A stretch of DNA of 64,000 bases from Ursus arctos. Lineage: Eukaryota > Chordata > Mammalia > Carnivora > Ursidae. Under the pieces are notes generated by a model. The model saw only the letters and a list, made by a program, of their open reading frames with translations. It did no database searches and had not been told where the DNA came from. The translations under genes and the position numbers were made by a program. Each line of letters begins with the position of its first letter. Position 1 is the stretch's first letter. Below are positions 1 to 11,571 of the stretch, one piece after another. Location: positions 6,058,001 to 6,122,000 of the forward strand of contig NW_026622874.1 in assembly GCF_023065955.2 (NCBI RefSeq). Reading direction: 5' to 3'.

Positions 1-13
1 ATTACTTCTATAG

Positions 14-261
14 CAAAAACAGATTAGTTACTCACCAGGACTGTGCAGCATAGAACATCAGCAAGAGATAACCAAACTAAAGACTGATTTAGAAAAGAAA
101 AGTATCTTTTATGAAGAAGAATTGTCTAAAAGAGAAGGAATACATGCAAATGAAATTAAAAATCTGAAGAAAGAACTTCATGATTCAGAAGGCCAACAAC
201 TTGCTCTCAACAAGGAAATTATGATTTTGAAAGACAAATTGGAAAAAAACAGGAGAGAGAG
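14..261 (+). CDS. CDC42BPA: MRCK-alpha coiled-coil exon (248 nt, first in window)
   Basis: The exon encodes 82 codons plus two bases, beginning [17 protein letters not shown], continuing through [13 protein letters not shown] and ending EKNRRE. It is rich in Glu, Lys and Leu with heptad-like spacing, as expected for the parallel coiled coil through which MRCK oligomerises. The start was chosen at the acceptor ACTTCTATAG|CAA. It has a pyrimidine-rich tract, gives phase 0, and an in-frame TAG at 11-13 prevents reading further upstream. Later AGs at 22, 38 and 48 are possible but have poorer tracts. The donor AG|GTAAGA at 262 is strong. The exon ends in phase 2 and its AG joins the T of the next exon to make Ser. 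Only 13 bases of the upstream intron are visible. Confidence 0.88.
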
Positions 262-539
262 GTAAGAATCAAGTTATTTACTCCTCTAATAAATATTTCA
301 TGAATGCCTGTTGTGTGTCAGCGGCTGCAGAGACACGGGCAGTTCACATACCCCAGTCCTAAGGAGCCAAAGCCCAGATCGGTAAACAGGAAATTATACT
401 ACAGCTTGACTGGCCAGCAAATGGGATCGTGTAAGTACAGGCAAAAGGCAGGGGCACAAAAGGTAACTTCAGTATGTCTGGGTGTTTTGGACAAAATATC
501 TCAGTTAAGACCAAAGAAATAAGAAATTATCTAACTATG

Positions 540-960
540 GAAGAGTGTCCAGACAGAGTAGCAGATGTGCTAAGATGGAGAGGTAAAGGGGAGCATGACA
601 CATTGAGAAGACTAAGGCTGTTCCCGATGGTGGAGCCGTAGAAAGACAGATGAGAGGGTGAGAAGTGGGTCTGCAGAGGGAAGTAGAGGCAAGATCATGA
701 AGGAGGGCAAGGAGTTTGGACTTCATGCGGAGGCCATTGAAAGCAGGTGACAGGGTGGTAGTCGTGGTTTTGAAAGATCGCTCTTCTGTGTGGAGTGGGA
801 CTCAGGGGAGCAGATGGCAGGTAGGAACCTGGCCGTGAGAGATGAGTAGGACTGTAGGTGCTGACCGTGAAGGTGGAGGGAAGCGTGTGGGCTCAGAAGA
901 TCTCAGCCAGAAACCAGGTGCCATATGGCCCGATGTGAGAAATTGCTAGTGATGCTCCTG
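540..960. repeat. Degenerate ancient interspersed repeat, fragment 1
   Basis: Phrases such as GGCAAGATCATGAAGGAGGG, GGAGTTTGGACTTCATGC and GATCGCTCTTCTGTGTGGAG resemble an old, long mammalian interspersed repeat, with the wording 'recovered mass, increase in weight of the signal'-like phrases seen in many mammals as 'pattern: pick up at detection of GATCACTCTGGCTGCTGTG'. The family name is not assigned because I cannot run a library comparison. Related wording recurs at about 1750-3010, so the two may be parts of one element split by later sequence. Confidence 0.4.
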
Positions 961-1749
961 TTTCTGGATTTTAGGCAGCTGAATACATGCTATAGTCATT
1001 CTCAACTTCTGTTGGAAGCCGAAGTTTATTTGGTTTAGTCTATTCATTCAACAAAAAGTTTTTTAGGACCCATGGTGGGTAAAGCACTATTAGAGGCCCT
1101 GGGAACATTGTGGTGGGTAGACAAAAAGAAAGTCTCTGTCCTTACGGAGCTTTCCTTTACTTAGGTAAAAGGCTATAAACCGAGTAAATAAAATATAGAA
1201 TATATTAGGTTATGATAAATGCCAAGAACAAAAAATACAGCACAGGACGGGGCCATGAAGCATTGAGGGGGTGATTAAATTGTCTGTAGAGACTGGTCTG
1301 GGGAAATTATGCTGAGGAGGTAATTGAAGTAAGGGCTGAAGAAAGTAGGGAGGCATCTCTACAGACGTAGGAGAACGCTCTACACAAACGGTCTGTTAAA
1401 AAAAATAACAAGGCAAAACCATGGAGACAGTATAAAGATCAGTGGTTGTGGGGGCTCGGGGGGGATGGAGGTGTCTAGGAGGCTGTCCAGGGCAGCCAGC
1501 GTATACTCTGCACGATGCTGTGAGGTAGGTGCGTGTCGTTGAACACATGCCCAAACCCTGACATAAGCTGTGGAGTTGGAGTGATGGCAATGTGTCTGCT
1601 GCAAGTTCACTGAGGAAGCACATGGCCCGCTCTGGTGGGGGTGCTGTTGTGGAGAGGCTGTACCCGTGTTTGGGGCAGGGGTCCGTGCGAAATCTCTGCT
1701 ATGAACCTAAAACTTTTCTAAAAAATAAAGTCTATTAAAAATAATAATA

Positions 1750-3010
1750 AGGAGGCCAATATGGCCATGGTAGACTTAAGGGGACAGCATAGTAGGAGAG
1801 GAGTATGAGAGGGACCCGGGCCAGATGGCGCAAGGCTTTGTGGCAGGTAACTTCTGGTTATTTGCTCTGAATAACACCATGGCAGGGATGTACTGCAGGA
1901 TTTTGAGTGGAAAATTGACTAATGCTGGGTTGTGTTTTAACAGGGTTACGCTGACTACTGGGTTAAGAACAGTCTGACTCCGATGAGAGAAAAGCATGGA
2001 AATGATTAAGAAGGCTATCACAGTAGTCCAGGCCCAAGAGGGTGGTGGGTTGGCCGAGGGTAGAGGCAGAAGTGGTGGTAAGACGTGTTGGAATTCTGAT
2101 ACTCCTTAAAAGTAAAGACACTGGTTTCTGCTGGTGGACTAGATACGGAGTGAGAAAGGAAGAGGAAGAATCAAGGATGATACTGAGGTTCTGGGCCTTA
2201 GCAGTTAGGAGATTGTAGTTACCATTTAGAGAGGAGCAGTGCAGGGGAAGCACGTCTGGGATAGGGATGTCACCGGGAGCTCGTTTTAAACAGGTTATGT
2301 TTGAGGTGCCTATTAGACACCCACGTGGAGATGTCAAGTAGGCCATTGAATAGATCAGCCTGGATTTTAGGCCCAGAGATAAAATCCTGGGAGTATTTAA
2401 TCATTCACATGGTATTTAAAACAGTGAGACTCTGTGAGATCACTTAGTGATTGATAGAGATAGAAAAGAGGTCCAGCACCGAACCCTGGGGTGCTCCTGG
2501 GGTCTTTAGGAGTTTGGAAATGAGGAAGAAACAGCAAAGAGGACAGCCAAGAATGATAGGAAGAAGACCAGGCCGATTTGGTGTCCTGGAAGCCATGTGA
2601 TAAAAGCATATCAAATCTGTCTACATGTTACATGAGATGCGGTCTGAATCAAGTAAGATGAGGTCCAAACAGTGACAGTTGAATTTAACAATATGAGCCT
2701 CATTGGTAACTTTGATAAGAACAATTTCAGTGGAACTAGAGGGCAAAAAACCCCACCGTGGGAGCCAAGACTTGGAGAGCAGAAACAGAATAGTAGTTGG
2801 AATCTCTTAAAAGCAAAACAGTGCAAGGAAGCAGTAGCTGGAGGGGAAATTGATCTCAAAAGAAGTCATTTTGCCTTTTGTTTCTGTTTTTAGATAGGAG
2901 AGATAACACCATGTTTGTAATCTGATAGGAATTATCCAACAGGTAGAGAACAGTACAGAAACCGGATACTTGAACAGTTGTATAAGCGGAGGGTTTGGGC
3001 TGAGCTGTGC
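1750..3010. repeat. Degenerate ancient interspersed repeat, fragment 2
   Basis: The segment contains CACAGTAGTCCAGGCCCAAG, GAGGTGCCTATTAGACACCC, ACGTGGAGATGTCAAGTAGG, GAACCCTGGGGTGCTCCTGG and TCAAGTAAGATGAGG in order. This succession is familiar from an ancient long repeat found in many mammalian genomes. It is heavily diverged, and the small open frames within it show no protein similarity. I do not name the family because I cannot run a library comparison. Confidence 0.5.
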
Positions 3011-3837
3011 TTTTCACCTAGAGAAAGAGAAGAGAAAGCAGAATGTATGAGGAAGGTAATAGGGTGGTAGGACCTTGTTTATGTGTGGAGCTCTCCTGAG
3101 CTGGGCATGGTGAATTTGAGGTGCTTGGTGAGACATCTTTGTGGAGATACCAAGTCAGCAGTGTAAGCAAGCCCAGAAAAGCTTCTGATTAAATTCAGAC
3201 TTCATCAGCATAACAGGTAATTGGATTCAGGTGGTGCAGAGCCCGCTCAGGGGAAGGGTGCAGACAGAGAAGTTGGGCTCTGGAACGGAGTACCCGGGAG
3301 CATTGGCATTTACGGGAAGGACAGAAAGAGGGGAGTCCACAAGGACAGAGATGGAGGCTAGAAATCAGAGAGTGTGGCATCACTGAAGCCAAGAGAAGAT
3401 GGCATTTCAAGAGGGAGGAAATGGGCGATGGTGTCAGAGGTGGCGGGTAGATTGGATGTGGGAACGGGACCGTGGCCAGTTGTGAGAGAACAGCTTTTTG
3501 AGGTGGTGGCGTGGCAGAAGCCAGATTTTGCGTGGTGAGAAACAGGCGATGAGAGAGTGGGTACAGAACACCCTATCAAGGCTTCCAGATGGTTCCCTGT
3601 GAATAGAAAGGCAGGGAATTGGCAAACGAAGCATGACATTGCTTGTGCGTTTTGTTTGCGTATGAAAGAGACTTCAGCTTTGTTTAGTGCTGGTAGGAAA
3701 AAACAAGAAGAGTTTTACATAGAAATTTTACTCCGTTTATTTGTGTACATATTTTTCTGAAAGGCTTCGTGGTAATTTTTCAAGTTTTTGTCGTTGTTTG
3801 TTATTTGGAGTTGCTTCTGAATCAAGAAAGATGATTT

Positions 3838-4248
3838 TTAAAATTTCATTTAAATTCAAGTTAGTTAACATATAGCGTATCACTAGTTTCAGAGGTAGAG
3901 GTCAGTGATTCATCAGTTGCATGTAACACCCAGTGCTCATCACATCACGTGCCCTCCTTAATGCCCATCACCCAGCTACCCCTTCCCCCCACCCTCTCCC
4001 CTCCAGCAACCATCAGTCTAATTAACAGTCTCTTATGGTTTGTCTCCTCTGTTTTCATCTTTTATTTTTTCTTCCTTTGCCCTATGATCCTCTGTTTTGT
4101 TTCTTAAATTCCACATATTAGTGAAATCATATGGTATTTGTCTTCCTCTGACTGACTTATTTTGCTTAGTATAATAATACACTCCAACTCCATCCACATC
4201 ATTGCAGACAGCAAGATTTCATTTCTTTCTGATGGGTGAGTAATATTC

Positions 4249-4292
<44 letters not shown>

Positions 4293-4425
4293 ACACATCT
4301 TCTTTATCCATTCATCCATCGATGGACATCTGGGCTCTTCCCATATTTTGGCCATTGTGAACATTCTCTATAAACATTGGGATGCAAACATAACTAACTT
4401 TTGACTTTTGATAATTTTTTTAAAG
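3838..4425 (-). mobile_element. L1 3'-end fragment, antisense to the gene
   Basis: The + strand reads TTAACATATAGCGTATCACT, then GCTCATCACATCACGTGCCC and GTCTAATTAACAGTC. Further right are reverse-complemented L1 ORF2 C-terminal phrases: AAGATTTCATTTCTTTCTGA and GGCCATTGTGAACATTC. This is the 3' UTR and terminal ORF2 of a carnivore L1 inserted in reverse orientation and 5'-truncated. A (TG)n tract lies inside it. Related antisense 3'-end sequence recurs at about 62997-63118. Confidence 0.8.
4254..4290. repeat. (TG)n microsatellite
   Basis: About 18 uninterrupted TG units lie within the antisense L1 fragment and are followed by ACACACATC. The tract probably expanded from a short alternating run in the L1 and should be polymorphic in length. 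Confidence 0.95.
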
Positions 4426-4560
4426 TGCATGTTTGCCCGTACACAGGATGATCTGTTTTCCCAGAATTTATAATTTAGATTATAATTTCATTTATATTCG
4501 CTAATATAGTGATGTAAGAGGTTTTTAAGATTACGTGTTTAAAATTAGCCATTACTTAAG

Positions 4561-4758
4561 GGGCGCCTGGGTGGCTCAGTCGTTATGCGTCTGCTTTCGG
4601 CTCAGGGCATGATCCCGGAGTCCTGGGATCGAGCCCCACATCAGGCTCCTCCGCTGGGAGCCTGCTTCTTCCTCTCTCACTCCCCCTGCCTGTGTTCCCT
4701 CTCTCACTGGCTATCTTTCTGTCAAATAAATAAATAAAATCTTAAAAAAAAATAAAAT
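4561..4758 (+). mobile_element. CAN-SINE (tRNA-Lys-derived), + orientation
   Basis: The head GGGCGCCTGGGTGGCTCAGTC leads to a body with CCTGCTTCTTCCTCTCTCAC and the tail AAATAAATAAATAAAATCTT plus A-run. It is flanked by a 20-bp target-site duplication: AAAATTAGCCATTACTTAAG at 4541-4560 and the same with one change at 4759-4778. The clean duplication dates it as fairly young. Confidence 0.95.
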
Positions 4759-6910
4759 AAAATTAGCCATTATTTAAGTTCTTTGTTGACTTGAAATCAA
4801 CCATATGAAATTACCCAGAACAGATCCACGCTGAATTTCAGTTACTGCTAAGATATAAGCCTCTTTAAAAAAAAATTTTTTTTTATTGAGTGTAAGTTGA
4901 CACACAGTGTTACCTTAGTTTCAGGTGTAGAACATGGTGATTCACCTTCTCTACAGGTTATGCTGTTCTCAGCAGTGTAGCTACCATCACTGTATGGCCA
5001 TTTCAGTATCATTGACTCGATTCCCTAGGCTGTGCCTTTTATTTCTATGTCTTATTCATTCCGTAACTGGAATCCTGCACCTCCCACTCTGCCTGGCCCA
5101 TTTTGCCCATCCTCCACGCCCCTTCTGGCAATCATCAGTTCTCTGTGTTTATGGGTCTGATTCCACTTTTCATTTGTTTGTTCATTTGTTTTGTTTCTTA
5201 GATTCTACATGTGAATGAAATCATATGTTGTTTGTCTTTTTAGGTCTGGCTTCTTTCACTTGGCTTAATACCCTTTATGCCCATTCATGTTACCACAAAT
5301 GGCAAGATCTCATCCCTTTTTACAGCTGTGTAGTAGCCCGTTGTGTGTGTATATACCACATCGTCCTTATCCATTTGCCTATTGATGGGCACTTAGGTTG
5401 CTTCCATATCTTCGCTTTGTAAATAATGCTGCAGTAAACATAACGGTGCATATATCTTTTCAAATTAGTGTTTTCATTTTCCTCAGGTAAATACCCAATA
5501 GTGGAATTACTGGATCATATGGTGTTTCTATTTTTAATTTTTTGAGGCACCTCCATACTGTTTTCCTCTATGGCTGCACCATTTTGCGTTCCCACCAGCA
5601 GTGCACGAGGGTTCCTTTTTTTTTTTTTCCACATCCTTGCCAACACTTATTTCTTGTCTTTTTTATTGTTAGCCATTCTGACAGGTGTGAGGTGATATCT
5701 CATTGTGGTTTTGACTTGCATTTCCCTGATGATCAGTGATGTTAAGCATCTTTTCATGTGTCTGTTGGCCATCTGTATGTTGTCTTTAGAAAAATGTCTA
5801 TTCAGGTCCTCGTCCCATTTTTTAATTGGATTACTTGGTTTTTTTGGTGTTGACTTGTGTACGTTCTTTGTATGTTTTGGATATTAACCCCTTATTGGAT
5901 ATGTCATTTGCAAATATCTTCTCCCATTCAGTAGGTTGCCTTTTAGTTTTGATGATGGTTTCCTTCACTGTGCAAGTTTTTTATTTTGATGTACTCCCAA
6001 CAGTTTTTTTTTTTTTATTTTTGGGTTTTTTTTGCTTTTGTTTCCCTTGTCTTAGGAGGCATATCTAAAAAAATATTGCTGTGGCCAATGTCAGAGAAAT
6101 TACTGCCTGTGTTCTTTTCTGGGAATTTTATCAGGTCTCACATTTAATCTATAATCCATTTTGAGTTTATTTTTATGTATGGTGTGGGAAAGTAGTCCAG
6201 CTTCATTCTTTTGCATGTGGCTGTCCAGTTTTCCCAGCACCATTTACTGGAGACTGTCTTTTCCCCATTGTATATTCCTGCCTCCTTTATCATAGATGAA
6301 TTGATCATCTATGTGTGGGTTTATTTCTGGGGTCTCTGTTCCATTGATCCATGTGTTTATTTTTGTGTCAGTATGTTACTGCTTTAATTTCTACAACTTT
6401 GTAGTATATCTTGAAATCTTGTAGTATGCCTCCAGCTTTGTTCTTCTTCCTCAAGATTGCTTTGGCTGCTTGGGGTCTTTTGTGGTGCCATACAAATATT
6501 AGTATTACATGTTCTAGTTCTGTGAAAAATGCTGTTGCCACTTTCGTGGGTATTGCACTGAATCTGTAGATTGGTTAGTATGGACATTTCAGCAATATTA
6601 ATTCTTCCAGTCCATGAGCATGGACTGTCTTTCCATTTGTTTGCATCATCTTCAGTTTCATTCATAGTTTTCAGAGTACAGGTCTTTCACCAGCTTGGTT
6701 AAGTTTATTACTAGCTATTTTATTTATTCTTTTTGGTGTGATTGTAAATGCAATTGTTTTCTTAATTTCTCCTCCTCCTACTTTGTTATTAGTGTATTAA
6801 TGAAATGCTACCAATTTCTGGGTACTTTTTTTTCTTTGTTTGCTGTGGCTACAACTTCCAGTACTATGTTGAAACAAAGTGGTAAGAGTGGACATCCTTG
6901 TCTTGTTTCT

Positions 6911-7110
6911 TTTTTTGTTTTTTTTTGGTTAAGATTTTATTTATTTATTTGACAGAGAGACAGCCAGCGAGAGAGGGAACACAAGTAGGGGGAGTGGGAG
7001 AGGAGGAAGCAGGCTCCCAGTAGGGAGCCCGATGCAGGCCTGATCCCAGGACACCAGGATCACGCCCTGAGCCAAAGGCAGACACTCAACAACTGAGCCA
7101 GGCGCCCCCT
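6911..7110 (-). mobile_element. CAN-SINE, - orientation, nested in L1
   Basis: The + strand shows the T-rich tail complement and AAGATTTTATTTATTTATTT, then the reversed body, ending in GAGCCAGGCGCCCC. The target-site duplication TTGTCTTGTTTCT is at 6898-6910 and 7111-7123. It inserted into the older antisense L1. Confidence 0.95.
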
Positions 7111-7467
7111 TTGTCTTGTTTCTGACCTTACAGGGAAAGCTCTCAGTTTTTTCCCTCTATGGAGGATGTTAGCTGTGGGGTTTTCATAGATGGCCTTTAT
7201 TATGTTGAGGTGTGTTCCCTCTAAATCCAGTTTGTTGAGGGGCTTAGCATGAATAGAAAGTTGAATTTTGTCACATGCTTTTTCTGCATCTTTTGAGATG
7301 ATTATACAATTTTTATCCTTCATTTTCTTGATGTGGTGTATGATGTTGATTGATTTGTGTATATGGAACCATCCTTACATTCCAGACTAAATCCTACTTG
7401 ATCATGGTGAATGATCCTTTTAATGTATTGTTGAATGTGGTTTGCTGCTATTTTGTTGAACATTTTT

Positions 7468-7660
7468 TTTTTAAGATTTTATTTATTTATTTGACAGAGA
7501 TAGAGACAGCCAGCGAGAGAGGGAACACAAGCAGGGGGAGTGGGAGAGGAAGAAGCAGGCTCATAGTGGAGGAGCCTGACGCGGGGCTCGATCCCAAAAC
7601 GCCAGGATCACGCCCTGAGCCGAAGGCAGACGCTTAACCACTGTGCCACCCAGGCGCCCC
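7468..7660 (-). mobile_element. CAN-SINE, - orientation, nested in L1
   Basis: The + strand runs AAGATTTTATTTATTTATTT, GACAGAGATAGAGACAGCC and so on to CCACCCAGGCGCCCC. The target-site duplication TGTTGAACATTTTT is at 7454-7467 and 7661-7674. This is the second SINE to land in the same antisense L1. Confidence 0.95.
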
Positions 7661-9135
7661 TGTTGAACATTTTTATAACCATGTTCATCAGGGGTATTGG
7701 CCTGTAGTTCTCTTTTTTGTAGTGTCTTTGGTTTTGGTATCGGGGTAATGCTGGCCTTATAGAATGTGTTTGGAAAATTTCTGTCCTCTTCTATTTTTTA
7801 TAACAGAGAAGAGTTAGGTATTAACTCTTCTTTAAATGTCTGGTGGAATTCACATGCTAAGCCATCTGGTCCTGGACTTTTATTTTTGGGGAAGTGTTTT
7901 GATTACTGATTCAATTTTGTTACTAGTAATTGGCCTGTCAGATTTTTTGTTTCTTCCTGATTCAATTTGGAAGATAGTGTGTTTCTGGGAATTTATCCAT
8001 TTCTTCTAGTTTGTCCAATTTGTTGGCATATAATTTTTCATAGAATTCTCTTGTATTTGTGTGGTGTCAGTTCTCTTTTGTTTCTGGTTTTATGTATTTG
8101 AGTCTTTTTTCTTCATGAGTCTGGGTAAGGGTTTATCAGTCTTGTTTATCTTTTCAAAGAGTCAGTTTTTGGTTTCATTATAGGTTTTTTCCTTTTTTTT
8201 TTAAATCTCTATTTCATTTATTTCTGCTCTGGTCTGTATTATTTCCTTTCTTCTACTCACCTTGGATTTCATTTGCCCTTTTTTTTCTAACTTAAGTATA
8301 AAGTTAGATTGTTTATTTGAGCTTCTTATTTCTTGAGTTGGCCTGTATCACTGGATATTTCCCTCTTAGAACTGCTTTTTCTGTGTCAAAGATTTTGGAC
8401 CATTGTGTTTTCATTTTCATTTGTCTCCATGTATTTTTTTTTTAATTTCTTTGATTTCTTCATTGACTCATTTGTTGTTTAGAATATAAGCCTCTTCATC
8501 TGCATTTCAATTCAGTGTTTGAGAACTGATTCCCCTTTCTCCCTTAGGTGGTTTCCAAAAAGTCTTTTAGCACTGTGTTTACCTCTAAGGGTGAATCAGT
8601 TGTACCCCTCAGAACTATGATTTTAAATAAGTTTTATAATGTTAAATTTGTTGTGTTTATATGCATATGTGTAGGTAGGTTGGTAATTAGGTATGAAGGA
8701 AGGAAGGGCTGAATATATCGAGAGAACTATTGGAAATTTCACTGAGGGTTTGCTAGCAATCTTGAGCTGAGTATAAGGAATCGTGTTGGGGCCTATGTGT
8801 CCCCATCTTTCCCTGACCTCTTCATTTTCCCAAACTTTCTGGTACATACACAACCAAATAAGGTGAGTACAGTCATGAAGTCTACAAAAATAGGTGTCTT
8901 CTCAGATTTTCAAATGGAAAACAAAGTAGATGTTGTTAGGCAGACAAGTGTATTAATTAAAAGAAAGTGATTGTGACTTTTAATTTTAAGGGTGAAGATT
9001 GGGATTTGGCACATTTAAGATACGTGACTTTTCAGAATAAAAGCAGATGGTACAGTAGCCAGTCGGGGATACCATTATTGCAACTCTAATTCCATTCCTT
9101 TTTTTTTTTCCTTCTTTTGTTTCAAATTGGGTTAG

Positions 9136-9241
9136 TCAAAGTGAAAGGGAAGAATTTGAAAATGAGTTCAAACAGCAGTATGAGCGAGAAAAAGTATTAT
9201 TAACTGAAGAAAATAAAAAACTGACAAGTGAACTTGATAAG
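9136..9241 (+). CDS. CDC42BPA: MRCK-alpha coiled-coil exon (106 nt)
   Basis: The leading T completes Ser (AG|T). Thirty-five codons follow: QSEREEFENEFKQQYEREK, then VLLTEENKKLTSELDK. The Glu/Lys-dense, Leu-spaced sequence continues the coiled coil. The acceptor is GGGTTAG at 9135 behind a long T-rich tract, and the donor is AAG|GTGAGT, close to consensus. The exon enters in phase 2 and leaves in phase 0. From memory, ENEF stands where human MRCK-alpha has ESEF, a conservative difference; this was not checked against a database. Confidence 0.96.
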
Positions 9242-11204
9242 GTGAGTGATACAATCTAATTTATATTCCCTGAGCACGTGCTAGATGTTCAGCACTGTGA
9301 TAGAAATTGTAGATCTAATTTTCTATTTGATGCACAATGGGTTTAATATTCCTCCTTATACACTAGGGTTACTTGGAAGGTACAGGCGAGTTTTCATTAC
9401 AACAGTCTGTACAGGAATTCTGGAGAGAGGGTTTTGCTTTTCTCATCTTATTCTTTGTGACATTTATTTTTTGAGCGGCTATTCTTTATTTCACTTTCCA
9501 TTTATTCTCTTTTTCACTCTTTCCTCTCATATTTGGCACTTACTCTTTCATGGCTGTTGGGGTTAAGCTGGCCCTTTGCAAGAGCAGAAACATTTAGGCC
9601 GAACTGGAGAAGTTTTGACAACTATGATGTCCTGTTCAGGTGAAGAACTGCTAGGAGCTAGAAATAATATCATTGGTAGGTAGGAATCCAGAGAAACCAA
9701 CCCTGCCTAAACCACTGTAGCTTGAGTAAAGAGCAGAACCAAAGATTAAACTTAGACTCAGCCAGATTTATGAACAAAATGTCAAATACTTAAAAGGAAT
9801 GTTTTTCTGTTTAGTAGCTAAGATTTCTTGAACTGCCGTTCTGCATTTCTTCTGTTGGTTCTTAACAAACAGTTGTTTAAAAGCAAAAAAAAACCTAATA
9901 TTATCCAGACGTTTCATTGTGTGTTCTTATATTTAATTAAGAACATTTGGGTAATTGTGTTTTATAATGATTTGTAGGATTTTCCTCCAGTAAAAATATT
10001 TTGTTCTATTATTAGTTATTCTAATGACAGATTGAAAGACCATGACTATAAATAGTCATAAAAGAGAGATTGTTTGGTTCTTTACACATTTAATAATGAC
10101 TTTGCTTGTTTGCTTGAAAACTATTTGAGAAACAACTCCATTTGTCCATTTCATAAAGTCTTATGGAGGTGATGTACACAGGCACTGTGGGAAGTGGCCA
10201 GAGACAGTAAGTAGTGTGAATGTTTTGTTTAAAGGACAAAGAGTAAATGAAGGTTATCATGTAACTCTTGTTATTTCCACAAAAATAAAACTAACAATAT
10301 CTGAATTTTATCCCAATAGGCCACATAACTGTTATTTCATGTGTTTGACTAATATGACTATAAAATTAAACATTATTTTTGTCTATTAGACAGAATTTAA
10401 ATTTCTGTTAAGAGTTACCTCGATGTAAGAAATGTAATGAAACTCTAGAAGGCCTCTCTGCATGTAGTTTCTAAACAAATTACCTAGCAAAAAACATATA
10501 TAGTTCAAGAAAAATTGTACTAAATAACAATCAAATTGTAGATCAAATCTTGTATTCACCCTTGGTTTTATTTCATTAGTAACCATAAAGTTCTGCCGAG
10601 TTCACCAGAAATACACATTTAGAGATAATTTGTAAGCAGTACTCTTTTGATTCTGATGAGACACAAAGGATAAAAATAAAAACCTGTCTCCTAAGTTAAT
10701 AAAAGTAGAACATCACCTTTTCTTACTAAATTGAAAGGTATGATGAAGGATGAGTAGAACTTGGAGAGCAAATTCGTATGGTAGGCAAGTATTTAATGAC
10801 AAATGATAACAAGGAAATAGTCTTGGATCTGGGTTCTGCTGCTTTTTAAGTCTCTTCTCTATTTTTGTTCCTTTTACAGCCTTTGCTTCTCTTCCTCCTG
10901 AACTCTCAGTTAACTGAGAGCATCTTCCCTCTTTCTTTCTGTTCATTTATTTTCTGATTTGATTTGAACTGTGTTTTTTCATCAAGAGGGATAACAAAAG
11001 AATACTTTTGCCATTGCTATACCAACTCTTGTGTCTGGAACCTGAGTGAGGAGAGCCAAATTTCTTCTCAGCAGAACTTCTGGTACAGAAGCCAGAAAGC
11101 AACTATTATGTTAATTTTGAAATTTATTTAATTAATACTATGATTAGATTGTCACATTCACATTTTTAGACTCCAAAAATTAAAACTTAAAAGAAAACTA
11201 AAAA

Positions 11205-11350
11205 GGGGTGCCTGGGTGACTCAGTCAGTTAAGCATCGGACTCTTGCTTTCAGCTCAAGTCATGATCTCAGGGTCATGAGATCAAGCCCCAACTCAGGCT
11301 CCATGTTAGGCATAGAGCTTGCTTGGATTCTCTCTCTCCCTAAGTTCACT
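11205..11350 (+). mobile_element. Older CAN-SINE fragment, + orientation
   Basis: The head GGGGTGCCTGGGTGACTCAG leads to CTCAAGTCATGATCTCAGGG and a body ending in CTCTCTCTCCCTAAG. The usual AATAAATAAA tail is not seen. Another SINE was inserted at its 3' end in the opposite orientation. The sequence is more diverged than the GGGGCGCC copies in the window. Confidence 0.85.
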
Positions 11351-11571
11351 TTTTTTTTTTTTTTTTTTTTTTTAGAGAGCATGCACGAGTCGGGGAGGGG
11401 CGGGTGGAGGGGGAGTGGGGGCAGAGGGAGAAAAAGAATCTTAAGCAGGCTCCATGCCCAGCGCAGAGCCCAAGAGGGGGGTGGGGCTTGATCTCATCAC
11501 CCTGAGATCATTGTGCTCTGAGCTGAAATCAAGAGTCTAACTCTTAACTGACTGATCCACCCAGGTGCCCC
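11351..11571 (-). mobile_element. Older CAN-SINE, - orientation, inserted at the end of another SINE
   Basis: It starts with 23 T (reverse of the A-tail), continues through a purine-rich reversed body (GGGGGAGTGGGGGCAGAGGG) and ends CCACCCAGGTGCCCC. Flanking TAAGTTCACT (11341-11350) and TAAGTTTCACT (11575-11585) are a target-site duplication with one indel. The head-facing SINE pair forms an imperfect inverted repeat able to fold in the transcript. Confidence 0.88.

Larger units (their letters stand above)
4866..8483 (-). mobile_element. 5'-truncated L1 (ORF2 and 3' UTR), antisense, with two nested SINEs
   Basis: The L1 3' end with its A-tail (T-rich on the + strand) is at 4866. The reverse complement of ORF2 runs rightward, including endonuclease-to-RT region phrases and the reverse of a FADD-type RT region, broken by many stops. 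The insert is bracketed by ATATAAGCCTCTT at 4853-4865 and 8484-8496, a 13-bp exact target-site duplication that defines both ends. Two CAN-SINEs (6911-7110 and 7468-7660) inserted into it later. The element is a dead copy; the small open frames on either strand are remnants or chance. Confidence 0.88.
262..9135 (+). other. CDC42BPA: CDC42BPA intron (8.9 kb), transposon-rich
   Basis: The donor is GTAAGA at 262. The acceptor is TTTCAAATTGGGTTAG at 9135, with a T-rich tract at about 9100-9120. The left third (about 540-3100) resembles degenerate ancient repeat sequence. The middle holds two antisense L1 fragments and three CAN-SINEs. 262-540, 3200-3840, 4430-4540 and 8497-9100 look like unique intronic DNA. 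No additional exon was recognised. Confidence 0.85.

Noticed and set aside
14..60. Alternative starts of the first exon at 23, 39 or 49
   Set aside because: Each has an AG, but upstream tracts are purine-rich. The site at 13/14 has the best pyrimidine tract and keeps [17 protein letters not shown], which fits my recollection of MRCK-alpha.
4561..4640. tRNA-like sequence with A/B-box-type promoter in SINE heads
   Set aside because: The CAN-SINE head derives from tRNA-Lys but is not a tRNA gene. It lacks a proper cloverleaf and is flanked by a retroposon body, tail and target duplication.
4934..6068. Several + strand open frames of 60-94 codons with hydrophobic translations
   Set aside because: They lie on the non-coding strand of an antisense L1. 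The T-rich complement of the A-rich L1 gives hydrophobic residues by composition.
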